16,998 nucleotides of DNA, taken from contig CAYWKV010000053.1 in assembly GCA_964458835.1 (NCBI GenBank), positions 1-16,998 on the forward strand. The letters run 5' to 3'. The stretch is from JAHJQQ01 sp964458835. Its GTDB lineage: Bacteria > Pseudomonadota > Gammaproteobacteria > Thiohalobacterales > Thiohalobacteraceae. The number at the start of each line of letters is the position of its first letter. Position 1 is the first letter of the stretch. A program made the translations under genes and the position numbers. The notes beneath the pieces were generated by a model. It was not told where the DNA came from, searched no databases, and worked only from the letters and a program-made list of their open reading frames with translations. Positions 1 to 7,282 of the stretch are shown piece after piece.

Positions 1-36
1 GTGAGCGGCAACCCGGGCTATGCGCCGCTGAGCTGA
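1..36 (+). CDS. Possible 3' end of a plus-strand gene (partial)
   Basis: Frame 1 is open from the window edge and ends at TGA (34-36), giving a tail that reads ...PGYAPLS. A strong bidirectional terminator follows 28 bases later, as expected if a plus-strand gene converges on the minus-strand tRNA gene. Eleven codons are too few to identify the protein, and an open frame this short can occur by chance. This call rests on the terminator context only. Confidence 0.25.
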   Translation: MSGNPGYAPLS

Positions 37-60
37 GACCGGAGCGCTGTCCGACCATGA

Positions 61-92
61 AAAAGCCCGCGTGATATCACGCGGGCTTTTTT
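61..92. terminator. Bidirectional intrinsic terminator
   Basis: Positions 65-86 form a perfect 22-bp palindrome, a GC-rich stem of up to 9 bp with ATAT at its centre. It is flanked by A4 on the left and T6 on the right. Read on the minus strand the hairpin is followed by T5, and on the plus strand by T6, so it can stop transcription from both sides. It lies downstream of tRNA-Lys on the minus strand and of whatever ends at position 36 on the plus strand. Confidence 0.85.
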
Positions 93-144
93 GTGGCCCT
101 TCGACGGCGCGGCCCGGGCGACTGCGGGTGCGGGCGGGTGGAAA

Positions 145-220
145 TGGTGGGCCGTGCAGGATTCGAACCTGCGACCAATGGATTAAAAGTCCACTGCTCT
201 ACCGGCTGAGCTAACGGCCC
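145..220 (-). tRNA. tRNA-Lys (anticodon UUU)
   Basis: The minus strand folds into a complete 76-nt cloverleaf. The 7-bp acceptor stem is GGGCCGU paired with ACGGCCC, the discriminator is A and the 3' CCA is genomically encoded. The D-arm reads TAGCTCAG and the T-arm contains GGTTCGAATCC. The anticodon loop is CTTTTAA with anticodon TTT, complementary to plus-strand 185-187. It decodes AAA and AAG as lysine. A tRNA-Lys gene beside the tol-pal/cpoB region is also found in E. coli and Pseudomonas, so the position supports conserved synteny. Confidence 0.98.
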
Positions 221-238
221 GTGGCGGGAAAGCGGCAC

Positions 239-267
239 ATGATACGCGTCCCGGCGGGACAGGAAAA
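239..267 (-). promoter_or_regulatory. Candidate sigma-70 promoter of tRNA-Lys
   Basis: On the minus strand TATCAT (244-239) matches the -10 consensus at 5 of 6 positions. A weak -35 candidate, TTTTCC (267-262), lies 17 bases upstream. The implied start near 232 would leave a leader of about 12 nt before the tRNA. The bases after the -10 box are rich in G and C, a trait linked to stringent control of stable-RNA promoters. The -35 match is poor and the overlap with a small GC-rich inverted repeat (253-258/269-274) could be coincidental. Confidence 0.35.
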
Positions 268-299
268 CCCCGCCGGTGAATGATCGCGAGTCGACGGGA

Positions 300-1565
300 T
301 CAGACCGCCTCGAGCCGCCGCATGCCCTGCGGGAGCAGCCGCAGGTCCACCAGGGCCGTGATCAGCGCCGCCGGGAAGCTCGCCTCGCCCTCGTAGACCA
401 TGCGGTAGTACTGCACCTTCATGGTCAGCGCGCTGCCCAGCACGATGCCGCCGAAGGCGATGAAGGAACCGATGGCGAGCGTAGATATGCCGGTGATGCC
501 CTGACCGATGGTGCAGCCCAGGGCCAGCACGCCGCCGAAGCCCATCAGCAGGGCACCGACGAAGTGGTTGACGAAGTCGCGCACGCTGGCAAACCACTCG
601 AAGCGGAAGCTGCGGCTGACCAGCGCCCACAGGAACGAGCCGAGGATCACGCCGAACAGCGACATCACGCCAAAGGTGAGGTAGGTGCTCTTCAGACCTT
701 CGGACGCGTAGCCGAGGGTCTGGCCCATGGGATTGATGAAGGTGAACGACTGGGGGCTGAGCGGCCGCGTGTCGGCCGGCTTGCCCTCGGCAGACTCGGC
801 CAGGAAGTCCCACTGCTGCGCATAGTCGCGCAGCGAATACTGCTCGCCATCCAGATCGATGGCGACGTTGCTGGTGAGGTACCAGGCACCCAGCACCGCC
901 AGGCCGACCACCAATCCGCCGAGGACGTTGTCGAAACGGCCGCGGAAATCGACGGACTTGAACACGTACACGAGCAGCGCCAGGCCCAGCACCAGGCCAA
1001 TGGCGAGGCGCAGCGTCGGGGCGCCCGCGGCTCCGCCGATCACCGCACCCAGGTCCTGGGTGGTCTTGAGGTTGACCGCCAGCGGCCGGATCCAGTCGTA
1101 GAACAGCACCGTGAACAGCGTCTGGTCGCTGCCCGGGAAGGGGTTGACCATGAAGTAGGCGATCACCGCGATCACCAGCAGCACCATCACCGACTTCAGG
1201 TTGCCGCCACCGATGCGGATCAGCGTCTTGTTGCCGCAGCCGCTGGCCAGCGTCATGCCGATGCCGAACAGGATGCCGCCGAGCAGGTTCTCGGCCCAGA
1301 TCAGCTGGCCCGCCCGGTAGGGCGGAAAGGAATCACCGGGTGCGACCAAACCGGCGTATTCGAGCCCGGCCACGCCCAGCATGGCGATGGCGATGGCGAA
1401 CACCCAGGCACGGAAGCGGCCGGTGTCGCCCATATTCACCCAGTCGGAAACCGCACCCATGGTGCAGAAATTGGTCTTGTTGACCACGAAGCCAAGGATC
1501 ACCGCGATGACGAGCGTCCCCCAGAGAAAGAGGGATTGGGCGGCGGCAAAGTTGTCGAATACCAT
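300..1565 (-). CDS. YeeE/YedE-family (TsuA-like) sulfur-compound transporter
   Basis: This is a 421-aa polytopic inner-membrane protein of the YeeE/YedE sulfur-transport family, whose characterised member TsuA imports thiosulfate. The hydrophobic segments look like roughly ten helices. Three cysteines sit in family motifs: C34 in NKTNFCTMGA, C110 in ASGCGNKTL and C351 in ALGCTIGQG. They correspond to the three cysteines thought to relay thiosulfate through TsuA. The long stretch at about 235-285 is hydrophilic and probably a soluble loop. I start at the ATG at 1565 because GAGGAA (1578-1573) lies 7 nt upstream; the frame is open further upstream. It follows queC after about 190 bp and precedes tRNA-Lys. 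Family assignment is firm. The substrate (thiosulfate or another reduced sulfur species) is inference, since no sulfur-oxidation genes are visible nearby. Confidence 0.9.
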   Translation of the reverse strand: MVFDNFAAAQSLFLWGTLVIAVILGFVVNKTNFCTMGAVSDWVNMGDTGRFRAWVFAIAIAMLGVAGLEYAGLVAPGDSFPPYRAGQLIWAENLLGGILFGIGMTLASGCGNKTLIRIGGGNLKSVMVLLVIAVIAYFMVNPFPGSDQTLFTVLFYDWIRPLAVNLKTTQDLGAVIGGAAGAPTLRLAIGLVLGLALLVYVFKSVDFRGRFDNVLGGLVVGLAVLGAWYLTSNVAIDLDGEQYSLRDYAQQWDFLAESAEGKPADTRPLSPQSFTFINPMGQTLGYASEGLKSTYLTFGVMSLFGVILGSFLWALVSRSFRFEWFASVRDFVNHFVGALLMGFGGVLALGCTIGQGITGISTLAIGSFIAFGGIVLGSALTMKVQYYRMVYEGEASFPAALITALVDLRLLPQGMRRLEAV

Positions 1566-1754
1566 GGTGTCATTCCTCATGCTGGGCGCGCCTCGCGCAC
1601 CCGTATCTACCAGCCGGACAGGGCGCGGTGGCGGCACGCCCCCCGGATTCCTCTGCGGATCTCTTCCCGGACTCCGGATGCCGGATCGCTCCGGGACCAT
1701 GGAGCTCCCGGCCCTGCGCCCCCCGCAATGATAAATCATCGCGCGCCACCCGGC

Positions 1755-2432
1755 TCAAGCCACCATATAGTGCGTAGGATCCGGCACGCCGGCGGCCGCG
1801 AAGCCCGCGGTCCGCAGTCGGCAGGCGTCGCAGCGCCCGCAGGCCCGGCCTTCGTCGTCCGCCGCATAGCAGGACAGCGTCAGACCGTAGTCCACGCCCA
1901 GCCCCACCCCGGCACGGATGATCTCGGCCTTGCTCATCCGCATGAGGGGCGCGTTGACGCGGAAGGCGGCGCCTTCCACGCCGGCGCGTGTGGCTAGATT
2001 GGCTAGACGCTCGAAAGCGGCGATATATTCCGGGCGGCAATCCGGGTAGCCGGAGTAGTCGACGGCGTTCACGCCGATGAAGAGGTCCCGCGCACCCAGC
2101 ACCTCCGCCCAGCCCAGCGCCAGGGCCAGGAACACCGTATTGCGCGCCGGCACGTAGGTCACAGGGATACCCTGGCTCGGCGCCTGGGGCACAGCGATGG
2201 CCGGATCGGTCAGGGCCGACCCGCCGATGGCGGCCAGATCGAGGGCGACGGTCTTGTGCTCGACCGCACCCAAGGCGGCCGCAACCCGCCGGGCCGCCGC
2301 CAGCTCGGCGGCGTGCCGCTGCCCGTAGTCGAGGCTCAGGGCATGGCAGGCGAACCCCCGGTCGCGCGCGATGGCGAGCACGGTTGCGGAATCGAGTCCG
2401 CCGGAGAGCAGCACAACGGCTTTGGCTGGCAT
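1755..2432 (-). CDS. queC: 7-cyano-7-deazaguanine (preQ0) synthase QueC
   Basis: QueC converts 7-carboxy-7-deazaguanine to preQ0 using ATP and ammonia, a step towards queuosine in tRNA. The 225-aa product has the N-terminal ATP-pyrophosphatase PP-loop SGGLDS at 10-15. The family motifs LDYGQRH (34-40) and PARNTVFL (95-102) follow. A C-terminal zinc site is formed by C188, C198, C201 and C204. The length is close to the E. coli enzyme. The ATG at 2432 is chosen because GAGG sits 5 nt upstream and it begins the conserved N-terminus; the longer open frame upstream runs into a repeat element. queE, the preceding pathway step, lies upstream on the same strand but is separated by REP-like repeats. 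queD and folE are not in this window. A 6-bp-stem inverted repeat (1691-1711) downstream lacks a T-tract, so I do not call it a terminator. Confidence 0.97.
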   Translation of the reverse strand: MPAKAVVLLSGGLDSATVLAIARDRGFACHALSLDYGQRHAAELAAARRVAAALGAVEHKTVALDLAAIGGSALTDPAIAVPQAPSQGIPVTYVPARNTVFLALALGWAEVLGARDLFIGVNAVDYSGYPDCRPEYIAAFERLANLATRAGVEGAAFRVNAPLMRMSKAEIIRAGVGLGVDYGLTLSCYAADDEGRACGRCDACRLRTAGFAAAGVPDPTHYMVA

Positions 2433-2456
2433 GAACACCTCTGAATCCGCGCTCCG

Positions 2457-2580
2457 GTAGGAGCGCCGGTTCTGACGCGATACGCCGCGCACACTGGCAC
2501 ACCCACCCCGATCGCGGCAAGAATGCCGCTCCCACAGGCGGTAATCCATGCATCTGTAGGAGCGCCAGTCCTGGCGCGAT
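2457..2580. repeat. Cluster of three REP-like GTAGGAGCG hairpins
   Basis: Three related imperfect hairpins fill the queE-queC gap. Copy 1 (2457-2481) and copy 3 (2555-2580) start with GTAGGAGCGCC and end GCGAT on the plus strand. Copy 2 (2511-2536) is inverted and has GCGGCA paired with TGCCGC. Copy 3 has a perfect GCGCCA/TGGCGC stem with a 4-nt loop; copy 1 is degenerate. Head-to-head pairs of GTAG-tipped hairpins are the usual layout of REP/BIME elements in gammaproteobacteria. They are probably transcribed within the queE-queC message. Whether they affect it cannot be told from sequence. Confidence 0.8.
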
Positions 2581-2593
2581 CAGCCGCTTCGCG

Positions 2594-3280
2594 TCACTTC
2601 CCCGCTACATCGCCCCACAGGTATTTGTGCAGCTGAATCTGGAAACGCACCGGCAGGCGATCGGCCACGATCCAGTCCGCCAGCTCGCGCGGCGCGAGCC
2701 GCCCCTGCACAGGCGAGAACAGCACCTCGCAGATCTCCGGCAACTCGTACCGGGCGAGCTGCTCCCGGGCCCAATCGTAATCGGCACGGTCGCACAGCAC
2801 GAACTTGATCTGATCGCGGGGATTCAGGTGCTCGAGATTGCACCAGCGGTTGCGCTCGACCTCGCCCGAGCCGGGCGTCTTGAGGTCCATGACCTTGACG
2901 ACACGTGGATCGACGCGCGCCACGTCCAGGGCGCCGCTGGTCTCCAGCGACACCTCGTGGCCGGCATCGCACAGCTGCGCGAGCAGCGGGAGACAGGCCT
3001 TCTGCACCAGCGGCTCGCCGCCGGTCACGGTGACGTGCCGCACGCCGAAGGCCGCCGTACGCGCCAGGATGTCGTCCAGCGACAGCCATTCGCCGCCCTG
3101 GAACGCATAAGCGGTGTCGCAGTAGCCGCAGCGCAGCGGGCAGCCGGTCAGGCGGATGAAGACCGTCGGCCAGCCCACGCTGCGCGACTCGCCCTGCAGC
3201 GACAGGAAGATTTCGGTGATACGCAGACGCCCCGGCTCCGCCGCCGGCGCATCCGCCACCGCAGACGCCGTTTCGTTCAT
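2594..3280 (-). CDS. queE: 7-carboxy-7-deazaguanine synthase QueE (radical SAM)
   Basis: QueE is a radical-SAM enzyme that contracts 6-carboxytetrahydropterin to 7-carboxy-7-deazaguanine, the substrate of QueC. The 228-aa product has LSLQGES near 26-32 and a CX3CX2C iron-sulfur cluster motif at C47, C51 and C54. TGGEP follows at 86-90 and DLKTPGSGE in the middle. The ATG at 3280 has no good Shine-Dalgarno sequence. I keep it because it is the first ATG of the frame and leaves a short Ala-rich N-terminus before the conserved ITEIF. An internal GTG at codon 8 is possible but also lacks a ribosome site. The gene is separated from cpoB upstream by a 9-mer palindromic repeat element and from queC downstream by REP-like hairpins. 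Confidence 0.95.
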   Translation of the reverse strand: MNETASAVADAPAAEPGRLRITEIFLSLQGESRSVGWPTVFIRLTGCPLRCGYCDTAYAFQGGEWLSLDDILARTAAFGVRHVTVTGGEPLVQKACLPLLAQLCDAGHEVSLETSGALDVARVDPRVVKVMDLKTPGSGEVERNRWCNLEHLNPRDQIKFVLCDRADYDWAREQLARYELPEICEVLFSPVQGRLAPRELADWIVADRLPVRFQIQLHKYLWGDVAGK

Positions 3281-3335
3281 GCGCGCAGTTTACTACAACC
3301 GTGCCGCGCTCCGGAAAGACGCTGGAAGGGCGATG

Positions 3336-3487
3336 GCCACGAAACCCACGAAATCCACGAAAGATTCCAAGGCGAAAACCCAGCCACGGAAAACACGGAA
3401 AGCACGGACAAATCGAGGGTTACAAACCTCTTTCGGAGAGACGGGTTTCCCCCTCATAGCTTTCGTGGATTTCGTGGATTTCGTGGC
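3336..3487. repeat. Nine-bp-unit palindromic repeat element, copy A
   Basis: Left arm 3336-3363 holds three 9-bp units of the type NCCACGAAA. Right arm 3460-3487 is its reverse complement with 27 of 28 bases matching. Between them lies a second module (3383-3409) of three 9-bp units of the CACGGAA type, with no inverted partner in this copy. A short near-palindrome around 3414-3430 sits near the centre. It fills the gap between the cpoB stop and the queE start. It belongs to the same family as 14963-15123 and resembles no protein gene. Because the unit is exactly three codons, both strands translate into meaningless tripeptide repeats. Confidence 0.85.
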
Positions 3488-3521
3488 AAAAGGGTTTTCC
3501 TTCGTGCCCAGCGCGGACCGT

Positions 3522-4364
3522 CTACCGCCCCTCGCGGGTCATGCGTTGCAGGCGTTCGCCGGCCAGGCGCGCGGCAGTGCTGTCGGGATGGCGCTGCACC
3601 AGCGCCTCCAGCTGGGTACGCGCCTCTTTCCAGTTGCCCAGCTCGTAGTGGATATAGCCGATCTTGAGCTGCGCATCGGGGCCCTTCGGGCTGTTCGGGA
3701 AGGTCGCGACGAGCCTGTTGAATTCGTCCAGCGCCGGCTGGAACTGCCGCATGACGTAATGGGTCTCGGCCAGCCAGTAGTGTGCGTTGTCCGCGAAGCG
3801 GCCGTTCGGATAGGTGCCCAGGAACCGCCGATAGGCCTCCGCCGCCTCCGCGTAGCGGCCCTCGCGCAGGATGGTGAGCGCCTCGTCGTAGGCCTTCTCC
3901 TCGGCCACGGGATCATAGGCCAGCGCCGCCGGCGCGGGCGCGGGCGCGGGCAGATCCGGAGCGGCCGCGGCAGCCGGGGGAACCGGAACCGGCTCATTCG
4001 ATGCGGGCGGCGGAACGACCGGAGCGACGGGGATGGCCGGCGTGGCCTGATCGGCCGGCACACCCGCGCCACCGGCTTCGAGCTGCTGCAGACGCCGGTC
4101 GATGTCCACGTACAGATCGCGCTGACGCTGTTGCAGCTGCTCGAGCTTGTGGCCCTGCACCTCGACCTCGCCCCGCAACTGTTGGAGATCGCGCTGCAGC
4201 TGCTGCATCTGCGCGAGCAGGTCCACCAGGCCCTGACTCTGCAGCATGCCCTCCAGACGCTCGACGCGAGTCTCCAGGCTGGGCTCGCGCGCGGCGTGCG
4301 CCGCCGCGGCGCCCAGCGCCGCGGCGAGCAACACCATCGTCCGGGCCGTGTGACGGGCCCTCAT
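3522..4364 (-). CDS. cpoB: Cell division coordinator CpoB (YbgF), Tol-Pal associated
   Basis: CpoB is a periplasmic protein that links the Tol-Pal machine to peptidoglycan synthesis by PBP1B during constriction. The 280-aa product has a signal peptide ending about residue 24 (AHA). A Gln/Leu-rich trimerising coiled coil covers about 30-97 and a Pro/Ala linker about 98-150. TPR-type repeats follow: AYDEALTILREGRYAEAAEAYRR (split by its conserved Ala and Tyr positions), then the segments around 190-222 and 228-260. The start is fixed by context: pal ends with TGA and this ATG follows after one base (TGAGATG), a classic re-initiation arrangement. It is the last gene of the Tol-Pal run; queE follows after a repeat element. 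Confidence 0.95.
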   Translation of the reverse strand: MRARHTARTMVLLAAALGAAAAHAAREPSLETRVERLEGMLQSQGLVDLLAQMQQLQRDLQQLRGEVEVQGHKLEQLQQRQRDLYVDIDRRLQQLEAGGAGVPADQATPAIPVAPVVPPPASNEPVPVPPAAAAAPDLPAPAPAPAALAYDPVAEEKAYDEALTILREGRYAEAAEAYRRFLGTYPNGRFADNAHYWLAETHYVMRQFQPALDEFNRLVATFPNSPKGPDAQLKIGYIHYELGNWKEARTQLEALVQRHPDSTAARLAGERLQRMTREGR

Positions 4365-4365
4365 C

Positions 4366-4902
4366 TCACTGCCCCTGGTAGATCAGCTCGACGCGGCGGT
4401 TCTGGGACCACGCCGACTCGTCGTGGCCGTCGACCGCCGGCTTCTCCTCGCCGTAGCTGACCGTGCTGATCTGCTGCGCACCGACGCCCTGGAGTTCCAG
4501 CATGCGGCGCACGGCCTGCGCACGGCGGTCGCCCAGACCGATGTTGTACTCGCGCGAGCCGCGCTCGTCGGCATGCCCCTCGAGCACCACGCGAACATTG
4601 GCGTTCTGCGCCATGTAGGTGGCGTGATTGGTCAGCAGCTCACGATCGGCGGCACGCACTTCGCTGCTGTCGAACTCGAAGTAGATGACGCGCTGGTAGA
4701 GCGGACTGGCAGGGTCGTCGATGGACATGCCCTGGAACATGCCGCCGGTGCCGTAGCCTTCGCTCACGGCGCCTTCCTGGACCGCGCCCATGCCGCGGTC
4801 TTCGATCGCCGCGTCGCCGTCGGCCTTCTTGCCCATGCTGCTGCAGCCGCTGGCGAGCGCCACGGCACAGGCCAGCAACACCGGTTTCCACATTGCGTGC
4901 AT
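4366..4902 (-). CDS. pal: Peptidoglycan-associated lipoprotein Pal
   Basis: Pal anchors the outer membrane to peptidoglycan and is pulled by TolA and TolB during division. The 178-aa precursor has a short hydrophobic signal and a lipobox ALASGC, with the lipidated cysteine at C20. A Gly-rich linker follows. The OmpA-like domain begins at YFEFDSSEV (74-82), with the peptidoglycan-binding segment GHADERGSREYN at 109-120 and NRRVELIY near the end. The ATG at 4902 is preferred because GAGGAG lies about 6 nt upstream; a second ATG three codons on has no better site. The 115-bp gap to tolB shows no convincing promoter. It is coupled to cpoB by a one-base stop-start gap. Confidence 0.97.
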   Translation of the reverse strand: MHAMWKPVLLACAVALASGCSSMGKKADGDAAIEDRGMGAVQEGAVSEGYGTGGMFQGMSIDDPASPLYQRVIYFEFDSSEVRAADRELLTNHATYMAQNANVRVVLEGHADERGSREYNIGLGDRRAQAVRRMLELQGVGAQQISTVSYGEEKPAVDGHDESAWSQNRRVELIYQGQ

Positions 4903-5017
4903 AACACTCTCCTCAGATCGTTGATTGTCGAAATTCATAGTCCAGGTTCTAGGTGCTGGGGCGGGGTCGTCGCCGATGGCGGCAGCCGGCCACGTCCCAG
5001 TAGCTAAGACCTGGCGC

Positions 5018-6322
5018 CTAACGCGGCAGGAACGGCGACCAGGCGGGCTCGCGCACGTCGCCCTCCTGGAACCTGAGCCGCTGCCCGAAGCGGCCATCGA
5101 CCGAACTGGCCGCCAGCACGCCGCGATTGCCGGATTCGCTCGCGTACAAAACCATGCGGCCGTTGGGCGCGAAGCTCGGCGATTCGTCCAGATTGCCCTC
5201 GCTGATCACCTGCAACAGCCGCCGCTCCAGATCCAGCACGGCGACGCGGTACTTGCCGCCACCGTCGCGGTGCACGAAGGTCAGGCGCTTGCCGTCGGAA
5301 GAGACGTCGGCGCTGGCGTTGTAGCCGCCCTCGAAGGTCAGCCGCTTGGGCGTGCCGCCGTTGACGGCCACCTGATAGAGCTGCGGACCGCCGCCGCGGT
5401 CGGACGTGAAGACCAGACTGTTGCCGTCCGGCATCCACACCGGCTCGGTGTCGATGGCCGGTGACTGGGTGATGCGCCGCAGATTGCCGTCGGCCAGCCG
5501 CAGCACGTAGATCTCCGGATTGCCGTCGCGCGACAGCGTCAGCGCCAGCCGCGAACCGTCCGGCGACCAGGCGGGGGCGCCGTTGATGCCGGCGAAGGCC
5601 GCCACCTGCGAGCGCGTGCCGGTGCGCATGTCCTGCACGTAGATCTCGGCGCGGCGCTTCTCGAAGGAGACGTAGGCGACGCGCTGCGCGTCCGGCGACC
5701 AGGTCGGCGACATGATCGGCTCCTTGGAACGCACGACGGTCTGCGGCCCGTAACCGTCGGAGTCGGCGACCTGCAGTTCGTACTGCTTGGCGGTGCCGGC
5801 ACGCTTGACGGTCACGTAGGCGATGCGCGTGTTGAAGGCGCCGCGCTCGCCGGTCAGCGCCTCGTAGATCAGATCGGCGATGTAGTGTGCGGCCCGGCGC
5901 AGCTGGGCGCGGCTCGCCGGCACGCTGTAGCCGGTCACCTGCTGGCCGCGCAGGACGTCGAGCACCTGGAACTGGATGTTGTACTGGTCCGGGCCGGCCG
6001 CCTCGATCCGCCCGATGACGAGATTGTCGACGCCCAGCAGCCGCCAGTCACGGTAGTTCACCTGCGCGGCCTGGGTCGGACGCGACAGCATGTCCTCCGG
6101 CGCCAGCGGGGCGAACCGGCCGCTGCGCTGCAGGTCCGCGGCGACGATGGCGCCGACGTCCTCGGGCAGGGGCTGCGGGCCGGTCCAGCCGAACGGCACC
6201 ACGGCGATCGGCAGCGCGCCCTCGACGCCCTCGCTGATCTCGATGGTCAGCGCAGCCTGCGCCGCCGTTCCCAGGCCCCACAGGGCCAGCACCACAATCA
6301 GTTCGCGTAGAAATCTCGGCAT
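5018..6322 (-). CDS. tolB: Tol-Pal periplasmic beta-propeller protein TolB
   Basis: TolB is the periplasmic propeller that alternates between Pal and TolA. The 434-aa precursor has a signal peptide ending at about TAAQA, then the N-terminal alpha/beta domain with PIAVVPFGW and GAIVAADLQRSGRF. A six-bladed propeller follows, visible as repeated WSPD/SPDG signatures (SPTWSPDAQ, APAWSPDGS, EPVWMPDGN, ADVSSDGK, PSFAPNGR, PAWSPF). The ATG at 6322 gives a normal signal peptide and has AAGGA about 10 nt upstream. An alternative GTG at 6346 overlaps the tolA stop as GTGA and would add eight residues; this is possible but less likely. The gene directly follows tolA. Confidence 0.97.
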   Translation of the reverse strand: MPRFLRELIVVLALWGLGTAAQAALTIEISEGVEGALPIAVVPFGWTGPQPLPEDVGAIVAADLQRSGRFAPLAPEDMLSRPTQAAQVNYRDWRLLGVDNLVIGRIEAAGPDQYNIQFQVLDVLRGQQVTGYSVPASRAQLRRAAHYIADLIYEALTGERGAFNTRIAYVTVKRAGTAKQYELQVADSDGYGPQTVVRSKEPIMSPTWSPDAQRVAYVSFEKRRAEIYVQDMRTGTRSQVAAFAGINGAPAWSPDGSRLALTLSRDGNPEIYVLRLADGNLRRITQSPAIDTEPVWMPDGNSLVFTSDRGGGPQLYQVAVNGGTPKRLTFEGGYNASADVSSDGKRLTFVHRDGGGKYRVAVLDLERRLLQVISEGNLDESPSFAPNGRMVLYASESGNRGVLAASSVDGRFGQRLRFQEGDVREPAWSPFLPR

Positions 6323-6342
6323 CGTTCTGTATCCTTGCTCTA

Positions 6343-7278
6343 TCACTTGGGCGCAAACACGAAGCGCAGCGTCCGGAAGCTTTCGAACAGCGCCGGATCG
6401 GGCGGCAGCGGCAGCGGCGCTGCACGGTACACCGCGGCCTCCACCGAACGGTCGAAGGCCGGATCACCGCTACCCTGCACGATCCGCACGCTGGCCACGT
6501 CGCCGCCGGGAATCAGCTGTACCTGCACGGTGCAGGACCGCCCCTGCCAGTTCGTCGGCTGGATCCAGTTGCGCCTGACCTGCGCCTGGATGGCGCCGAC
6601 ATACTGGTTCACCACGCGCTGGTTGGCCTCCGCCTGCGCCGCCTCCCGCGCCGCGCGTTCCGCCGCCAGCTGTTCCTGCAGAGCCTTCTCCGCGGCTTTG
6701 CGCTCCGCCTCGGCCTTCGCCTTGGCTTCGGCCTCCGCCTTGGCCTTGGCCTCCGCTTCCGCCTTGGCTTTGGCTTCGGCCTCCGCCTTGCGCTGCGCCT
6801 CGGCCTCCATCTTACGTTTGGCCTCCAGTTCGGCCAACCGCTTTTCCTCCGCCTGCTTCTTGCGCGCCAGCTCTTCCTGCTGGCGCTTGGCCTCGGCCGC
6901 CTTCTGCTGCTCCAGCTTGCGCTGCGCCTCCTGTTCCTTGAGCCGCTGCGCCTCGGCCTCCTGCTTTTTCTTCAGCTCCTGCAGGCGCTGCTGCTCGCGC
7001 TCGCGGGTCGCCTCCGCCTGCCTGGCCTGTTCCTCGATCTTGCGCAGCCGCTCGGCGGCCTCACGTTCCTTCTGCGTCTCGGCCTGCTGCAGGCGCTCCA
7101 GCTCGGCCTCGAGCTTGGATTCGTCGATGGCGATCGCCTGCACCGGCTGCGACTGGGCCGGGCCGCCGTCCGGCTTGATGGTCCAGTCGAGACTGAGGAC
7201 CAGCATGCCGATCAGCGCCAGATGCACGAGCACGGCATACAGGAAGGCGCGGGGATGATCCTTGACGACCTGGAACAT
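6343..7278 (-). CDS. tolA: Cell envelope protein TolA
   Basis: TolA spans the periplasm and transmits proton-motive energy from TolQR to TolB and Pal. The 311-aa product has a single transmembrane helix at about 12-31, including VHLALIGML, which contacts TolQ and TolR. A long Glu/Lys/Ala/Gln-rich helical stalk runs from about 52 to 215. The C-terminal domain III starts near NQYVGAIQAQVRRNW and contains SCTVQVQLIPGG and PLPLPPDPALF. The ATG lies four bases after the tolR stop. The stalk contains a 3 x 24-bp DNA repeat. The length is shorter than E. coli TolA, mainly in the stalk. Confidence 0.97.
   Translation of the reverse strand: MFQVVKDHPRAFLYAVLVHLALIGMLVLSLDWTIKPDGGPAQSQPVQAIAIDESKLEAELERLQQAETQKEREAAERLRKIEEQARQAEATREREQQRLQELKKKQEAEAQRLKEQEAQRKLEQQKAAEAKRQQEELARKKQAEEKRLAELEAKRKMEAEAQRKAEAEAKAKAEAEAKAKAEAEAKAKAEAERKAAEKALQEQLAAERAAREAAQAEANQRVVNQYVGAIQAQVRRNWIQPTNWQGRSCTVQVQLIPGGDVASVRIVQGSGDPAFDRSVEAAVYRAAPLPLPPDPALFESFRTLRFVFAPK
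6715..6786 (-). repeat. Three tandem 24-bp repeats in the tolA stalk
   Basis: Codons 165-188 of tolA are three tandem copies of the octapeptide AEAEAKAK, encoded by three 24-bp units (6786-6763, 6762-6739, 6738-6715). The units differ mainly at synonymous positions (GCG/GCC, GAA/GAG). A partial fourth unit (AEAERK) follows. Such repeats are common in TolA and allow stalk length to change by slippage or unequal crossing over. Confidence 0.8.
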
Positions 7279-7282
7279 GCGA

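Noticed and set aside
1566..1754. Gene or strong terminator in the queC-transporter gap
   Set aside because: The open frame upstream of the transporter ATG has no similarity or ribosome site. The inverted repeats at 1691-1711 and 1729-1740 are short and lack T-tracts.
276..1997. Long plus-strand open frame (573 codons) opposite the transporter and queC
   Set aside because: It is antisense to two well-supported genes, is rich in His, Gln, Arg and Ala, has no recognisable domain, and reflects GC-rich codon bias that suppresses stops on the opposite strand.
3336..3487. Possible CRISPR array because of short regularly spaced repeats
   Set aside because: Units are only 9 bp, directly tandem, inverted around a centre, and without unique spacers of constant length. 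No cas genes are in the window.
4903..5017. Internal promoter in front of pal
   Set aside because: TATGAA near 4935 resembles a -10 box, but no acceptable -35 lies 16-18 bases upstream.
6335..7258. Plus-strand open frame opposite tolA with Ser/Ala/Cys repeats
   Set aside because: It is the complement of the TolA Glu/Lys/Ala repeat codons and has no independent support.
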